Assembly: GCF_009996845.1 (NCBI RefSeq)
Contig: NZ_JAACYS010000002.1
Location: 32,551-96,550 of the forward strand
Direction: 5' to 3'
Length of the DNA stretch: 64,000 bases
Source of the DNA: Pallidibacillus pasinlerensis
Lineage (GTDB): Bacteria > Bacillota > Bacilli > Bacillales > Caldibacillaceae
Positions within the stretch are counted from its first letter, which is position 1. Every line of letters starts with the position of its first letter. Positions 9,319-19,558 of this stretch are shown here, piece by piece. The notes below the pieces were generated by a model. It made no database searches and was not told where the DNA came from. It saw only the letters and a list, made by a program, of their open reading frames with translations. The position numbers were made by a program, and so were the translations under genes.

Positions 9319-9333
9319 CTCGTTCGGAAACTA
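9319..9333 (-). promoter_or_regulatory. PurBox-like sequence upstream of glyA
   Basis: Minus strand TAGTTTCCGAACGAG contains the CCGAAC core of the Bacillus PurR box. A TACAAT possible -10 follows at 9305-9310. A second CACGAACG-like sequence lies at about 9364-9376 in the same orientation, not inverted as in the classical pair, so support is partial. Confidence 0.35.
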
Positions 9334-9435
9334 TAATTATTTTTTAAATAATAAGATTATAACGTTCGTGTTTCACGCCTACATTGTAGATACAATAGTG
9401 TTATTATGCAAAATAAATACCCAAACACAAATATT

Positions 9436-10011
9436 TTAGTGACACGAAGTATTATCTTCAGTTACTCTATAAACTGCACGTTCACCACCGATTAACTTAG
9501 GACGAGTTCTTGCTAAAGTTACGTGGGCACTGCCAATATTGTTAATCGATACACGAACCGGTACAGCCACATGTTTTAAATGCATTCCAACAAACGTATC
9601 ACCAATATCAATACCGTAGTCCGCTTTAACATGTTCTACGACAACAGGATCTTCCATATGACGATAAGCATAAGTAGCCATTGATCCACCAGCACTTGGC
9701 ACTGGTACAACGGTTACTTCTTCAAAATTTAACTTTTCTTGAACATGACGTTCCATAACTAACGCACGATTTAAATGTTCACAACATTGGAATACCGGTT
9801 GAACTCCAGTTTCCTCACGAAACTTTTGTGCAGCATCAAAAATAACCTGTGCTACTTCCGTTGAACCTGCCGTACCAATTTTTTCACCGATAATTTCCGA
9901 AGTCGAACAACCAATCACAAGAATTTGATTCTTCCGTGGATCGATTTGCTCTTTAAATTCTTGAAAAATCGTTTCTGCTTCCTGCTTCCACTTACGTAAG
10001 TCTTGTCCCAT
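9436..10011 (-). CDS. ywlG: TIGR01440 / UPF0340 family protein YwlG
   Basis: 191 residues, a conserved uncharacterised family found next to glyA/rpiB in Bacilli. Visible features are LVIGCSTSEIIGEKIGTAGS at the N-terminus, QCCEHLNRALV (paired Cys), and a C-terminal RTRPKLIGGERAVYRV segment. No membrane or signal segment is present, so it is cytosolic. The biochemical function is unknown. The start is MGQDLRKW with a GGAGGGTAACG upstream. Confidence 0.9.
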   Translation of the reverse strand: MGQDLRKWKQEAETIFQEFKEQIDPRKNQILVIGCSTSEIIGEKIGTAGSTEVAQVIFDAAQKFREETGVQPVFQCCEHLNRALVMERHVQEKLNFEEVTVVPVPSAGGSMATYAYRHMEDPVVVEHVKADYGIDIGDTFVGMHLKHVAVPVRVSINNIGSAHVTLARTRPKLIGGERAVYRVTEDNTSCH

Positions 10012-10050
10012 TCGTTACCCTCCACCTTTTAAAACTTCTTTTAATATTAT

Positions 10051-10127
10051 AAAAAAAGCCGACCATGCACAATTTACAAAATCTAGTTTTTGAAGTACCT
10101 CCCCTAGATTGTTGCATTGTGTAGGTC
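10051..10127 (-). terminator. Long hairpin terminator downstream of rpiB
   Basis: Minus strand GACCTACACAAT ... ATTGTGCATGGTC arms with an inner CAATCTAG/CTAGATTTTG pairing, followed by seven T. It lies 60 bp past the rpiB stop and upstream of ywlG. Confidence 0.65.
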
Positions 10128-10186
10128 AGACCTTTTGGTTGTTAAGAACTCTTCTTTACTCGATTTCTACCTTTTCGTTGAGATGA

Positions 10187-10630
10187 TTAATTTTTCGCTT
10201 CGTATTCTGTAATTTTACCAACACGACGCTCATGGCGTCCACCAGTAAACTCAGTCGTTAACCATGTATGAGCAATTTCTCTTGCAAGACCAGGTCCAAT
10301 AACACGTTCACCCATCGCTAAAATATTGGAATCATTATGTTCACGGGTTGCTTTTGCACTGAACACATCATGACATAACGCACAGCGAATCCCCTTTACT
10401 TTATTAGCCATAATACTCATGCCAATACCGGTACCACAAATTAAGATACCGCGGTCAAATTCGCCATTAGCTACTTTTTCCGCTACAGGTAATGCATAGT
10501 CTGGAAAATCGACAGAGCAACTACCGTCACAACCGAAATCTTCATATTCAATATTTAGCTCTTCTAATAATGAAACAATTTCATTTTTTAAATTAAAACC
10601 GCCGTGATCACAGGCAATAGCTACTTTCAT
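10187..10630 (-). CDS. rpiB: Ribose-5-phosphate isomerase B
   Basis: Interconverts ribose-5-P and ribulose-5-P in the pentose phosphate pathway. 147 residues with the RpiB/LacAB fold signatures ACDHGGFNLK, the Cys-containing GILICGTGIGMSIMANK catalytic loop, and REHNDSNILAMGERV. The start ATG has GAGGAGGACATC upstream. It corresponds to ywlF in B. subtilis and keeps its place next to ywlG. Confidence 0.95.
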   Translation of the reverse strand: MKVAIACDHGGFNLKNEIVSLLEELNIEYEDFGCDGSCSVDFPDYALPVAEKVANGEFDRGILICGTGIGMSIMANKVKGIRCALCHDVFSAKATREHNDSNILAMGERVIGPGLAREIAHTWLTTEFTGGRHERRVGKITEYEAKN

Positions 10631-10751
10631 GATGTCCTCCTCTTAAACTTTTCCTATTTAAAAACACAACCAAATCATAATTTACTATTTTTATAAACGA
10701 CTAATTCCACTTACATTTTAACACATAATTATGGAACGATAAATCCGTCCT

Positions 10752-12047
10752 TTAATTAATTTTAAACTTTGTAATCGTTTGTTTTAAGTTATTTGCTAAA
10801 TCTTTTAATTCTTTAATATGCTGTTCGACAGTTTCAATACCGACTGTTTGTTCCTGAGCTGCAGCTGCTACTTCTTGTGCACCGGCTGATGTTTCTTCAG
10901 AGATTGCAGAAACTTCTTGTGATTGCATTGATGTGTTATGGATGTATTCCATTTGTTTATCTACTAATAAGGAAATTTCCTTCACAGCATCAGCAACTTG
11001 ATAAATTGTCTGAGTCATCTGTTCCATCATTTCACGAGTTGTTGCACCTTTTTTCACTTCATGATCAACAGATTCAACTTGGGTATTGATTAAATTTGAA
11101 ACTTGGCTTACTTCATTTTGCATACTCCGAATAAGTTCGGCAATTCCGCTAACTGCTTTAGCACTTTCATCGGCTAATTTTCGTACTTCTTCAGCTACGA
11201 CTGCAAAACCTTTTCCGTGTTCACCGGCTCGAGCTGCTTCGATGGATGCATTCAAGGCAAGTAAATTTGTTTGTTCAGCGATATCACCAACAAGTTGAAT
11301 AATTTGTTCAATTTGATTCGCATTATCCGTTAAGTTATTCACAGACTTGATCGTTTCACGGTTTGATTTCGAAACGTTTTCAATTCCATTGACAAGAGAA
11401 GTAATTACTTTATGACTTTCTCGTAAAACATCCAGCATTTCATTTGATTTTTCCTCAGAATCTTTTGCCTTCATTTGCACTTGATTAGCAATGTTTGTAA
11501 CGTCTTCAATCGATTCGGCAATTGACTGAATCGATTCTGCTGAGTTTTCAGCTCCTTGAGAAATCTCCGTAATCGTATTTCCGATGTTTTCAGCTTGTTC
11601 TGTCGCCTTAGTCGCTTCAGCAGAAATAATTTCTACTTTTTCATTTGTTGATGTGAAGTTTTTATTAATTAGTTGTACCATATGTCGGATGTTATCTAAC
11701 ATATATTCGAAGGCTAAGCCAACCGCTCGAATTTCATCATCTGACTTTGATACTTTCACTTCTACGGTCATATCCCCTTCCGCCGCTTTAATTGCTGCTT
11801 CTTCTAAGTCCTTTAACGGTTTAATTATTAAAACGGCAGCAAAAAACGCTAAAATCCCCATCCACATCGCACCAGCAGCAAGCACTAATATGACATAAAG
11901 TGTATGGTTTTCAAAAAATTGTTCGAAAAATAATGGGTAAAGTACATATATAAAAAAGCCACTCGTTGAATATGTAATGATTCCAAGGATTAGCGTAAAC
12001 CAAACTAACTTTTTCCGTAACCCAAATTTATATTTATTTTTATTCAC
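10752..12047 (-). CDS. Methyl-accepting chemotaxis protein, small-sensor type
   Basis: 431 residues from a GTG start with SD GGGGAG. Two transmembrane helices (about 15-38 and 49-74) are separated by only about ten residues, so there is almost no extracellular ligand domain. A HAMP domain follows (about 74-128, [19 protein letters not shown]), then a long coiled-coil signalling domain. The conserved hairpin tip is [20 protein letters not shown]. It should bind CheA/CheW at the tip and sense a membrane or cytoplasmic cue rather than a periplasmic-type ligand. Gln/Glu-rich methylation-like stretches flank the tip. It is inserted between rpiB and ywlE with its own spacing. Confidence 0.93.
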   Translation of the reverse strand: MNKNKYKFGLRKKLVWFTLILGIITYSTSGFFIYVLYPLFFEQFFENHTLYVILVLAAGAMWMGILAFFAAVLIIKPLKDLEEAAIKAAEGDMTVEVKVSKSDDEIRAVGLAFEYMLDNIRHMVQLINKNFTSTNEKVEIISAEATKATEQAENIGNTITEISQGAENSAESIQSIAESIEDVTNIANQVQMKAKDSEEKSNEMLDVLRESHKVITSLVNGIENVSKSNRETIKSVNNLTDNANQIEQIIQLVGDIAEQTNLLALNASIEAARAGEHGKGFAVVAEEVRKLADESAKAVSGIAELIRSMQNEVSQVSNLINTQVESVDHEVKKGATTREMMEQMTQTIYQVADAVKEISLLVDKQMEYIHNTSMQSQEVSAISEETSAGAQEVAAAAQEQTVGIETVEQHIKELKDLANNLKQTITKFKIN

Positions 12048-12089
12048 TCCAGTTCTCCCCTTATATGTATTTTAAGTACATAGATTACT

Positions 12090-12536
12090 TCATTCTATTT
12101 TAATAGTATCATTATTTAATAATTGCTCGATTACTGATTGCAACTCCTTGAACGTTTCACGGTACGTATCGATCGTTCCTCCAAATGGATCCAATATATC
12201 ACCATCTTGGTTTAACGCAAATTCCTTCAATGTATAAGTCTTCTGTTTGCTTTGTGGAAATTGTTGTAGAATCATTTGTTTATGGGAATTTGTCATTGTG
12301 AGTATTAAATCGGCCCAATTAACTGTATTTTGATTTAGTTGAGTTGCTTGATGGTTGAGTGATATATTATTTTCATTTAATACTTGTTTTACATGTGGAG
12401 ACATATCAACACCAGGTGCAGCGAACACACCTGCAGATTTTACTTCTATACTTGATATATTTTTACTTTTTAAAATGGCTTCTGCCATAGGGCTTCGGCA
12501 TGTGTTACCTGTACAGACAAATAGTATATTAGTCAT
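12090..12536 (-). CDS. ywlE: Protein-arginine-phosphatase, low-molecular-weight PTP fold
   Basis: Removes phosphate from phosphoarginine made by McsB, opposing ClpCP targeting and CtsR inactivation. 148 residues from the ATG at 12536 with TTAGGAGG upstream; an extended frame to 12566 is unlikely. The P-loop is CTGNTCRSP near the N-terminus. The Thr before Cys-Arg corresponds to the residue that favours Arg-P over Tyr-P. The general acid Asp lies in ILDPFGG. It sits between the MCP and mntP, as in the Bacillus ywl cluster. Confidence 0.93.
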   Translation of the reverse strand: MTNILFVCTGNTCRSPMAEAILKSKNISSIEVKSAGVFAAPGVDMSPHVKQVLNENNISLNHQATQLNQNTVNWADLILTMTNSHKQMILQQFPQSKQKTYTLKEFALNQDGDILDPFGGTIDTYRETFKELQSVIEQLLNNDTIKIE

Positions 12537-12627
12537 TTCATACCTCCTAACCTTATTATAATCCATTCAAAAAATTGTTGAAAGTGTTTCCTCTGAAAAT
12601 TTACAATTATATAATAGTACCTTTATA

Positions 12628-13182
12628 CTAAAATGCTAAAATTAATTTTATTCCAAAAAAGAGTAGAATTGATCCACCGAAGGCTTCACTATATTGACCT
12701 AATATCCCCTTTATTTTTTTTCCAAAAAGTAATCCAAACCAAGTTAATACGGTTGCAAAAATGCCGAATAGAAGTACAGCGGTGATGATTTTTGTGCCGA
12801 ATATACCGAGGCTTAATCCTAAAGAAAAACTATCGATACTAACACTGAAGGCAAATAGGATAAGCCCGATTCCTTTAAGTTTTAAACTTACTTTTTCATC
12901 ATCTTGAAAACTAGAGATAAACATATGAATGCCAATGAAGATAAGTAGAGTACCACCTATATAGGTAGCGACCATTCCGAGGGTTTCTGATAAAATTTTT
13001 CCAAGCATAATACCTAAAAGTGGCATCCAAATATGGAATGCTCCGACGGTGAGTCCAATTTTAAAAATTTGCATTAGTCGCATGGGGATCATACCCATAC
13101 CGAGACCGACGGAAAAGGCATCCATCCCAACAGCAATAGCAATTAAGGACAATGTTAATAATTCATTTAACGCTTGAGACAA
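12628..13182 (-). CDS. mntP: Manganese efflux pump MntP
   Basis: 184 residues, six hydrophobic helices in two homologous halves. Each half carries the conserved acidic motif, GMDAFSVGLGMG near the N-terminus and SIDSFSLGLSLG in the middle, as expected for the DUF204/MntP Mn2+ exporter. The start is TTG (TTG TCT CAA GCG) after a GGGGGAATTC SD. That SD can pair with a CCCC arm about 55 nt upstream, which may control translation. In B. subtilis mntP (ywlD) is at the same place. Confidence 0.93.
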   Translation of the reverse strand: MSQALNELLTLSLIAIAVGMDAFSVGLGMGMIPMRLMQIFKIGLTVGAFHIWMPLLGIMLGKILSETLGMVATYIGGTLLIFIGIHMFISSFQDDEKVSLKLKGIGLILFAFSVSIDSFSLGLSLGIFGTKIITAVLLFGIFATVLTWFGLLFGKKIKGILGQYSEAFGGSILLFFGIKLILAF

Positions 13183-13185
13183 AAT

Positions 13186-13258
13186 GAATTCCCCCTATTG
13201 GCAGGAGAGTTAAAGTTGGACTAGCTTTTATAACATATGCACCAAAAAAGGGGAATAG
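13186..13258 (-). promoter_or_regulatory. Inverted repeat covering the mntP ribosome binding site
   Basis: Arms ATTCCCC (13188-13194) and GGGGAAT (13250-13256). On the transcript the downstream arm is the mntP SD, so folding would hide it. It does not clearly match the known Mn2+ yybP-ykoY riboswitch consensus. Confidence 0.35.
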
Positions 13259-13325
13259 ACTTCACGTATGTAAAAACTAGATTAGTCTTATGTTTCGTGA
13301 GATTGTGAATGTGTATGTTGATAAG

Positions 13326-14372
13326 TTAGTTTTCATAAATTACATTGTGACCGGCTGCTTTAATTAAACGATTCATAATTGCAATGCCAATTCCTTCCGT
13401 TGGAAAGGTTTCGCTCACTATATAATCAACGTTTTCTTGGTTAAAGGAACGTAATGTTTTAAATAATGATTGGGCAACTGTGGATAAGTTATTGCGATTG
13501 CCACAGACGAGAACTTTATCCGCATCATAAATGTTTTTACGTTCTTCTGTTGTAAGAACCCCAACTTTTTTCCCTTCTTGACGTTTTTCATCAATAATTT
13601 TCTGCAAAAATTCCGGACTACCGTCAACAAGCACCATTGGAACATTTGGGGCATAATGTTTATATTTCATACCCGGCGATCTTGGGTTTTCCACTTCTTC
13701 TTTAATTTGACTATCAATTTTGACCGGTCCAATTACCGTTTCAATTTCTTCTTTCGTAACACCACCCGGTCTTAAGATGATTGGAATGTTGTCTGTACAA
13801 TCAATTACTGTGGATTCTACACCAACTCCTGTTTCCCCACCATCCACAATGCCTGCAATTTTTCCATTCATATCTTGGAATGTGTGGACAAAGTTTGTCG
13901 GACTCGGTTTTCCAGATAAGTTTGCACTTGGTGCTGCGATTGGTAATCCTGCAGCCTTTATAAGTGACAAGGCAACTGGGTGGTCCGGCATGCGAATTCC
14001 AACTGTGGATAATCCTGCTGTCGTTTTTTCAGAAATAATGCCAGGTTTTGCCTGGAGGATAATTGTTAAAGGGCCCGGCCAAAAGGATTCCATAAGAAGT
14101 TTTGCTTTTTCAGGAATCGTTTCAACAAACTTTTGAACATCCTGTTGATCACTAATATGTACAATTAACGGATTATCACTTGGACGCCCCTTCGCCTTGA
14201 ATATCTTTTCTATCGCTTCATCGCTTAACGCATTCCCACCTAATCCGTAAACTGTTTCAGTCGGAAAGGCAACGACTTCATTTTGTTTTAAAAGTTCAGC
14301 TGCTTCTTTTATTTGTGGATATGTGTATAAATTATCCCCATACTTATCCACTTTCCAAATCTTTGTTTTCAT
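13326..14372 (-). CDS. ywlC: Threonylcarbamoyl-AMP synthase (Sua5/YwlC type)
   Basis: Makes threonylcarbamoyl-AMP from threonine, bicarbonate and ATP for tRNA t6A37. 348 residues: a YrdC domain (about 15-205) with KQNEVVAFPTETVYGLG, KAKGRPSDNPL, SFWPGPLT and GVESTVIDC, then a linker (SPGMKYKHYAPNVPM) and the C-terminal Sua5 domain. The full two-domain length matches B. subtilis YwlC. It is divergent from spoIIR across a DnaA-box cluster. Confidence 0.95.
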   Translation of the reverse strand: MKTKIWKVDKYGDNLYTYPQIKEAAELLKQNEVVAFPTETVYGLGGNALSDEAIEKIFKAKGRPSDNPLIVHISDQQDVQKFVETIPEKAKLLMESFWPGPLTIILQAKPGIISEKTTAGLSTVGIRMPDHPVALSLIKAAGLPIAAPSANLSGKPSPTNFVHTFQDMNGKIAGIVDGGETGVGVESTVIDCTDNIPIILRPGGVTKEEIETVIGPVKIDSQIKEEVENPRSPGMKYKHYAPNVPMVLVDGSPEFLQKIIDEKRQEGKKVGVLTTEERKNIYDADKVLVCGNRNNLSTVAQSLFKTLRSFNQENVDYIVSETFPTEGIGIAIMNRLIKAAGHNVIYEN

Positions 14373-14477
14373 CTCGTACTCCTTCTTTATATAAAAATGT
14401 AGAAAGTCATTTATACCAAAATGTAACGACTATTTTTTAACAGAATCTGTTTGTTTTATATGCAGATTTTGCAAGGG

Positions 14478-14547
14478 TTATCAACAAAATGTGGATAATT
14501 ATCCAGTTTTTGTGAATAACTTTGTTAATAAGTGTGAGTTATACACA
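14478..14547. promoter_or_regulatory. DnaA-box cluster in the ywlC-spoIIR spacer
   Basis: Three perfect TTATNCACA boxes: 14490-14498 (TGTGGATAA), 14511-14519 (TGTGAATAA) and 14539-14547 (TTATACACA). Two further boxes have one mismatch: 14478-14486 (TTATCAACA) and 14523-14531 (TGTTAATAA). The ywlC region is a known DnaA-binding cluster outside oriC in B. subtilis. Further perfect boxes lie in the flanking genes at 13479, 14004 and 15182. Confidence 0.8.
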
Positions 14548-14856
14548 GGTTTTTTCACATTTTTAGTGTGTGGACTGTTTTTTTCAACAAAGTCGTCAAC
14601 ATCAATATTCAAACTATAACTTTTATTATACTAGTTTTCAAATTTTGTGATGTATTACTATCTTCTTCAAGCTAATGGTGTTGTATGTATAGAAATAAAA
14701 ATTTGTGTGCCTATTTGGATTGACGTCGGCCAAAACTTATTTTATTATTTATTGCTTTATTTGTCCCGATATTTTTTAAGTTTGTGTTCATTTTTAAGCA
14801 TGATTGTTTGGGTGCGGGAGGCTTTTTCCGGAAAGCTACATTTTTCTTTTTCTCAT

Positions 14857-14886
14857 GTATAAGTTTACTAGATTCTGTTAACACTG
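14857..14886 (+). promoter_or_regulatory. Candidate sigma-F promoter of spoIIR
   Basis: -35 GTATA (14857-14861), 15-bp spacer, -10 GTTAACACTG (14877-14886), matching GYATA-N15-GGNRANANTR except one base. spoIIR is sigma-F dependent in B. subtilis. The ATG is 24 bp downstream with SD GGGAGAGG. Confidence 0.45.
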
Positions 14887-14909
14887 GTTGACAGAAGGGA
14901 GAGGATTAC

Positions 14910-15692
14910 ATGAGAAAGAGACAAACCCATGCAATTGCATTTTTCTTTATATTATTAACGTTTGCAAGTATTTTAAGTTTATATATACCAAAAAGTTGGG
15001 CCGCAACGGAAAACGGTGAAGTTCAAGTTATCCCCAATGATGCTATTCGCTTAAGAATTTTGGCGAATAGTAATTCAGATGCGGATCAAGAGATTAAAAG
15101 AATTGTTCGTGATCGAGTCAATGAACAAATTACGGAGTGGGTAAGTGAATTAACAAGTTTAGAAGAAGCTCGCTCTGTAATTGTGGATAACCTGGATAAG
15201 TTACAAGAGATTGCATATGATGTTTTAGAAGAAAAAGGTATTAATAATCAAACAGTGAGTATCGAATTTGATGAGGTTGCCTTTCCAACGAAATTATACG
15301 GAAATTTGTTATATCCAGCAGGGGTTTATGAGGCAGTTTTAATTAGAATCGGTGATGGTAAAGGTGCAAATTGGTGGTGTGTACTCTTTCCACCGTTATG
15401 TTTCCTTGATTTTTCAAGTGGCACAGCAGTAAGCGAAGGATTTGAAGATGAAGCAAGTGAAGTTATGGATGGCACTGACCAGGCGGTTGAAGCATATCAA
15501 GACAATAGTGATGCGGCGCAAGAAGCTAACGGTAAGCCTGTTGAAGATGTTAGGGCCGATGACGGTCAAATCGAGATTAAAGAGATTGTTGTTCATGAAG
15601 AGGAAGAAGTTGAAGTAAAGTTTTTCTTAGTAGAGTTGTTTGAAAAAATCTTTTCCTTTTTCGGATCTATTGTAGGGATGGTATTTGGGTGA
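14910..15692 (+). CDS. spoIIR: Stage II sporulation protein R
   Basis: Forespore-made secreted signal that triggers SpoIIGA to process pro-sigma-E in the mother cell. 260 residues: an N-terminal membrane/signal segment (8-26), then the conserved SpoIIR domain with IRLRILANSNSDADQEIKR and the GANWWCVLFPPLCF motif. The C-terminal about 85 residues are acidic and low complexity, ending in a hydrophobic FFLVELFEKIFSFFGSIVGMVFG helix. SD GGGAGAGG precedes the ATG. In B. subtilis it lies in the same ywlC-prfA interval, but ywlB and ywkF are missing here. Confidence 0.95.
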   Translation: MRKRQTHAIAFFFILLTFASILSLYIPKSWAATENGEVQVIPNDAIRLRILANSNSDADQEIKRIVRDRVNEQITEWVSELTSLEEARSVIVDNLDKLQEIAYDVLEEKGINNQTVSIEFDEVAFPTKLYGNLLYPAGVYEAVLIRIGDGKGANWWCVLFPPLCFLDFSSGTAVSEGFEDEASEVMDGTDQAVEAYQDNSDAAQEANGKPVEDVRADDGQIEIKEIVVHEEEEVEVKFFLVELFEKIFSFFGSIVGMVFG

Positions 15693-15759
15693 GTGGCGTT
15701 TGAGATAGTTGAGGTGGTTGAACTTGCAGATTTGCGGCGCACAGACGCGATTATAAAAT

Positions 15760-15803
15760 AAGGAGCTAACGAGTCTTTGATTGGGTTCGGTAGCTTCTTT
15801 TTA
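15760..15803 (+). terminator. spoIIR terminator
   Basis: GGAGCTA ... TAGCTTC stem (one G-T pair) followed by TTTTT, 70 bp past the stop codon. Confidence 0.6.
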
Positions 15804-15879
15804 ATTGTCTTGATGACACTTGTGTAGCTACTTTGCCTTTACAGTACTTATGAAAGATAGGTCTGTTACTTTTTCTCCC

Positions 15880-16640
15880 TTAATTTACTTTCATCATGTC
15901 GATGAGGGACACTTTTCTCTTTTTTCTTCGATAATTTGTCCTTCATTAGACCGATGAGAGACACTTTTCTCTTTTTTCTTCGACATTTTGTCCTTCATTA
16001 GGCCGATGAAAGACAATTTTCTCTTTTTTCTTCGACATTTTGTCCTTCATTAGGCCGATGAAAGACACTTTTCTCTTTTTTCTTCGCCGATTTGTCCTTC
16101 ATTAGGCCGATGAAAGACACTTTTCTCTTTTTTCTTCGATAATTTGTCCTTCATTAGACCGATGAGGGACACTTTTCTCTTTTTTCTTCGCCGATTTGTC
16201 CTTCATTAGGCCGATGAAAGACACTTTTCTCTTTTTTCTTCGACATTTTGTCCTTCATCACGTCGATGAAAGACAATTTTCTCTTTTTTCTTCGACATTT
16301 TGTCCTTCATTAGGCCGATGAAAGACACTTTTCTCTTTTTTCTTCGCCGATTTGTCCTTCATTAGGCCGATGAAAGACACTTTTCTCTTTTTTCTTCGAT
16401 GATTTGTCCTTCATTAGGCCGATGAGGGACACTTTTCTCTTTTTTCTTCGACATTTTGTCCTTCAGCACGTCGATGAAAGACAATTCAGGCTGATTTCTT
16501 CGAGGATTTGTCCATTATTAAGTCGATGAAGGACTTTTCAGCGATTTTTTTGATGATTTGTCCTTTAGGAAGCTCATTAAAGCCAAATCTAGCTTCTTTC
16601 TTTGATCTTTTGTCTTTTACACAAGTGACCTTCCCCAATC
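15880..16640. repeat. 52-bp tandem array 2 (TTTGTCCTTCAT...ATGAAAGACA units)
   Basis: About 15 units of TTTGTCCTTCATTAGGCCGATGAAAGACA followed by a TTTTCTCTTTTTTCTTCG connector. The G of TTGTCC falls at 15938 and then every 52 bp without exception to 16510, then 16560 and 16612. Each unit has a TTGTCYTTCAT/ATGAAAGACA inverted repeat. The array lies between convergent spoIIR and prmC. Edge units are diverged. Confidence 0.95.
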
Positions 16641-16693
16641 CAATCCCAAAAAACAAAAAAACTCCGGAACAAGGACCGCCCCCTGCTCCAAAG

Positions 16694-17566
16694 TTATTCT
16701 ACATAAGCAAATACCATTCGATCTTTACCGTTAATATCTTGTACAACTTCTATTTCAGCTAGTGGAAATTGTTCTTTCAATAAATTGGATACAGCTACAC
16801 CTTGATCATAGCCAATTTCAAAGCCAATTAAAGCTTTTTCTTTAATTACTTTCGGTAATTGACCTATCATTTTTCGATATAAAACTAATCCATCAAGACC
16901 ACCAAATAAAGCTGATTCTGGTTCATGGTCTTTTACGACATCGGATAAGTCTTTACGGTCTGCTAACGGAATGTACGGCGGATTTGATACGATGATGTCG
17001 AATCGTTCCTTCCCAACAAAAGGAGTTAGTAAATCGCCTTCGACAAAACGTATTTCAGCTCCTAACCGTTTAGCGTTATTTTCAGCAACAACAAGTGCTC
17101 CTACCGAAATATCAGTCGCTGTTACGTTTAGTTCAGGCATTTCCAGCTTCAATGTAACAGCAATCGCTCCACTACCGGTACCGATGTCTACGCAGTCAAG
17201 CCTACTCACACCATTCTCAGCTCCGCCAACATTAAATCGCTTTTTCACACGATCCAATATGCCAAAAACTAATTCTTCTGTTTCAGGTCTTGGAATTAAC
17301 ACGTTCGGATTAACAAGGAATTTTCGACCATAAAATTCCTCATAACCAATTAAGTATTGAATTGGTTCGCCGTCCACATGCTTCAAAATTAACTGTTTGA
17401 ATTCCCGCCATTCATCTTCCGTTAATTCTTGACGTAAATTTGCTAACATTTGTACTCGATCCATTCCCAAAACAAAGCCCAACGCAATCTGTGCTACATT
17501 TTCTTCTCGACCATGTTCCTTTAAAAAAGACGAAGCCCAATTGAGAGCTTCGTATACTTGTTTCAT
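16694..17566 (-). CDS. prmC: Release factor glutamine methyltransferase
   Basis: Methylates the Gln of the GGQ motif in RF1/RF2. 290 residues: an N-terminal helical RF-binding domain (about 1-90), then a class I SAM methyltransferase with VDIGTGSGAIAVTL and the substrate-binding IVSNPPYIP. It starts 3 bp after the prfA stop, so it is co-transcribed and probably translationally coupled with its own substrate gene. Confidence 0.96.
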   Translation of the reverse strand: MKQVYEALNWASSFLKEHGREENVAQIALGFVLGMDRVQMLANLRQELTEDEWREFKQLILKHVDGEPIQYLIGYEEFYGRKFLVNPNVLIPRPETEELVFGILDRVKKRFNVGGAENGVSRLDCVDIGTGSGAIAVTLKLEMPELNVTATDISVGALVVAENNAKRLGAEIRFVEGDLLTPFVGKERFDIIVSNPPYIPLADRKDLSDVVKDHEPESALFGGLDGLVLYRKMIGQLPKVIKEKALIGFEIGYDQGVAVSNLLKEQFPLAEIEVVQDINGKDRMVFAYVE

Positions 17567-17569
17567 CTC

Positions 17570-18646
<1,077 letters not shown>

Positions 18647-18680
18647 AGATGTTCACCCTCTTTACTCTAGTTTTCAATAT

Positions 18681-19307
18681 TTATTCTGCTGATTTTAACA
18701 CTGTTCGCTTTTGCATTTTTTCTTCTCTTGGATGGTTAGTTACAATATGATGATGACGGCAACGAGGTTCATAACTTTCACTTGCACCGACCATAATTAC
18801 TGGGTCATAGTAGGAAGCTGGTTCATCATTAATTAAACGTTGCGTTCTTGAAGCTGGAGATCCACATACTGTGCAAACGGCTTGTAGTTTTGTAATTTGT
18901 TCTGCGATTGATAAAAGCGTAGGCATCGGTCCAAAGGGTTCGCCACGGAAATCTTGGTCAAGACCAGCTGTAATTACGCGATATCCACTATTTGCTAAAT
19001 GTTGTGCAATCTCGACAATTTCTTCTTCAAAAAATTGAACTTCATCAATGGCTATTACATTTGTTTCTTCGGATATATGGTTATAAATCTCTTCAGCCTT
19101 CGCAATTGGAATTGCTTTTATCGACTCACCATTATGTGAAACGACTTCTACCGTACTGTAACGATCATCTATTTTCGGTTTAAAAACAACTACTTTTTGT
19201 TTAGCGAAATGACAGCGGCGCACTCGACGAATGAGTTCTTCGGATTTACCAGAAAACATACTACCGCAAATTACTTCGACCCAACCAGATTGCTTCATTA
19301 TATACAT
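18681..19307 (-). CDS. tdk: Thymidine kinase
   Basis: Phosphorylates deoxythymidine for salvage. 208 residues from the ATG at 19307 ([28 protein letters not shown]). The frame extends 8 codons upstream, but this start matches the family and has GGAAGGGCG before it. The P-loop GSMFSGKS, the DEVQFFEEE Walker B and the zinc ribbon [13 protein letters not shown] with CRHHH are intact. Confidence 0.96.
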   Translation of the reverse strand: MYIMKQSGWVEVICGSMFSGKSEELIRRVRRCHFAKQKVVVFKPKIDDRYSTVEVVSHNGESIKAIPIAKAEEIYNHISEETNVIAIDEVQFFEEEIVEIAQHLANSGYRVITAGLDQDFRGEPFGPMPTLLSIAEQITKLQAVCTVCGSPASRTQRLINDEPASYYDPVIMVGASESYEPRCRHHHIVTNHPREEKMQKRTVLKSAE

Positions 19308-19558
19308 GGACGCCCTTCCTTCCGTTAACAAAAATTGTTTCTATATATTCCAGTAATTCTTTTGTATCGATTTGACTGTACTATTATTAGTTCCATACTC
19401 TATCATAAACGATACGCGCAATCACGAAAACTATTTTTTGCATAATTAAATTTTCATAACATTTATTATAAAATATGAAGTACGATTTTTTCACGAAATC
19501 ATATTGAATCATGGATTTAATAAAAAAATTTTTTTGCGTATAAAATGAGTGTAGATTA

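Noticed and set aside
9257..9435. Riboswitch or T-box in the glyA leader
   Set aside because: No conserved T-box, SAM or THF riboswitch core was recognised; only a partial PurBox is supported.
13720..14136. 138-codon plus-strand ORF
   Set aside because: Antisense of ywlC, whose domains and motifs are intact; no SD.
14647..14862. 71-codon hydrophobic plus-strand ORF upstream of spoIIR
   Set aside because: AT-rich DNA gives Phe/Leu/Tyr-rich frames by chance; no SD before the ATG and it overlaps the DnaA-box/promoter region of spoIIR.
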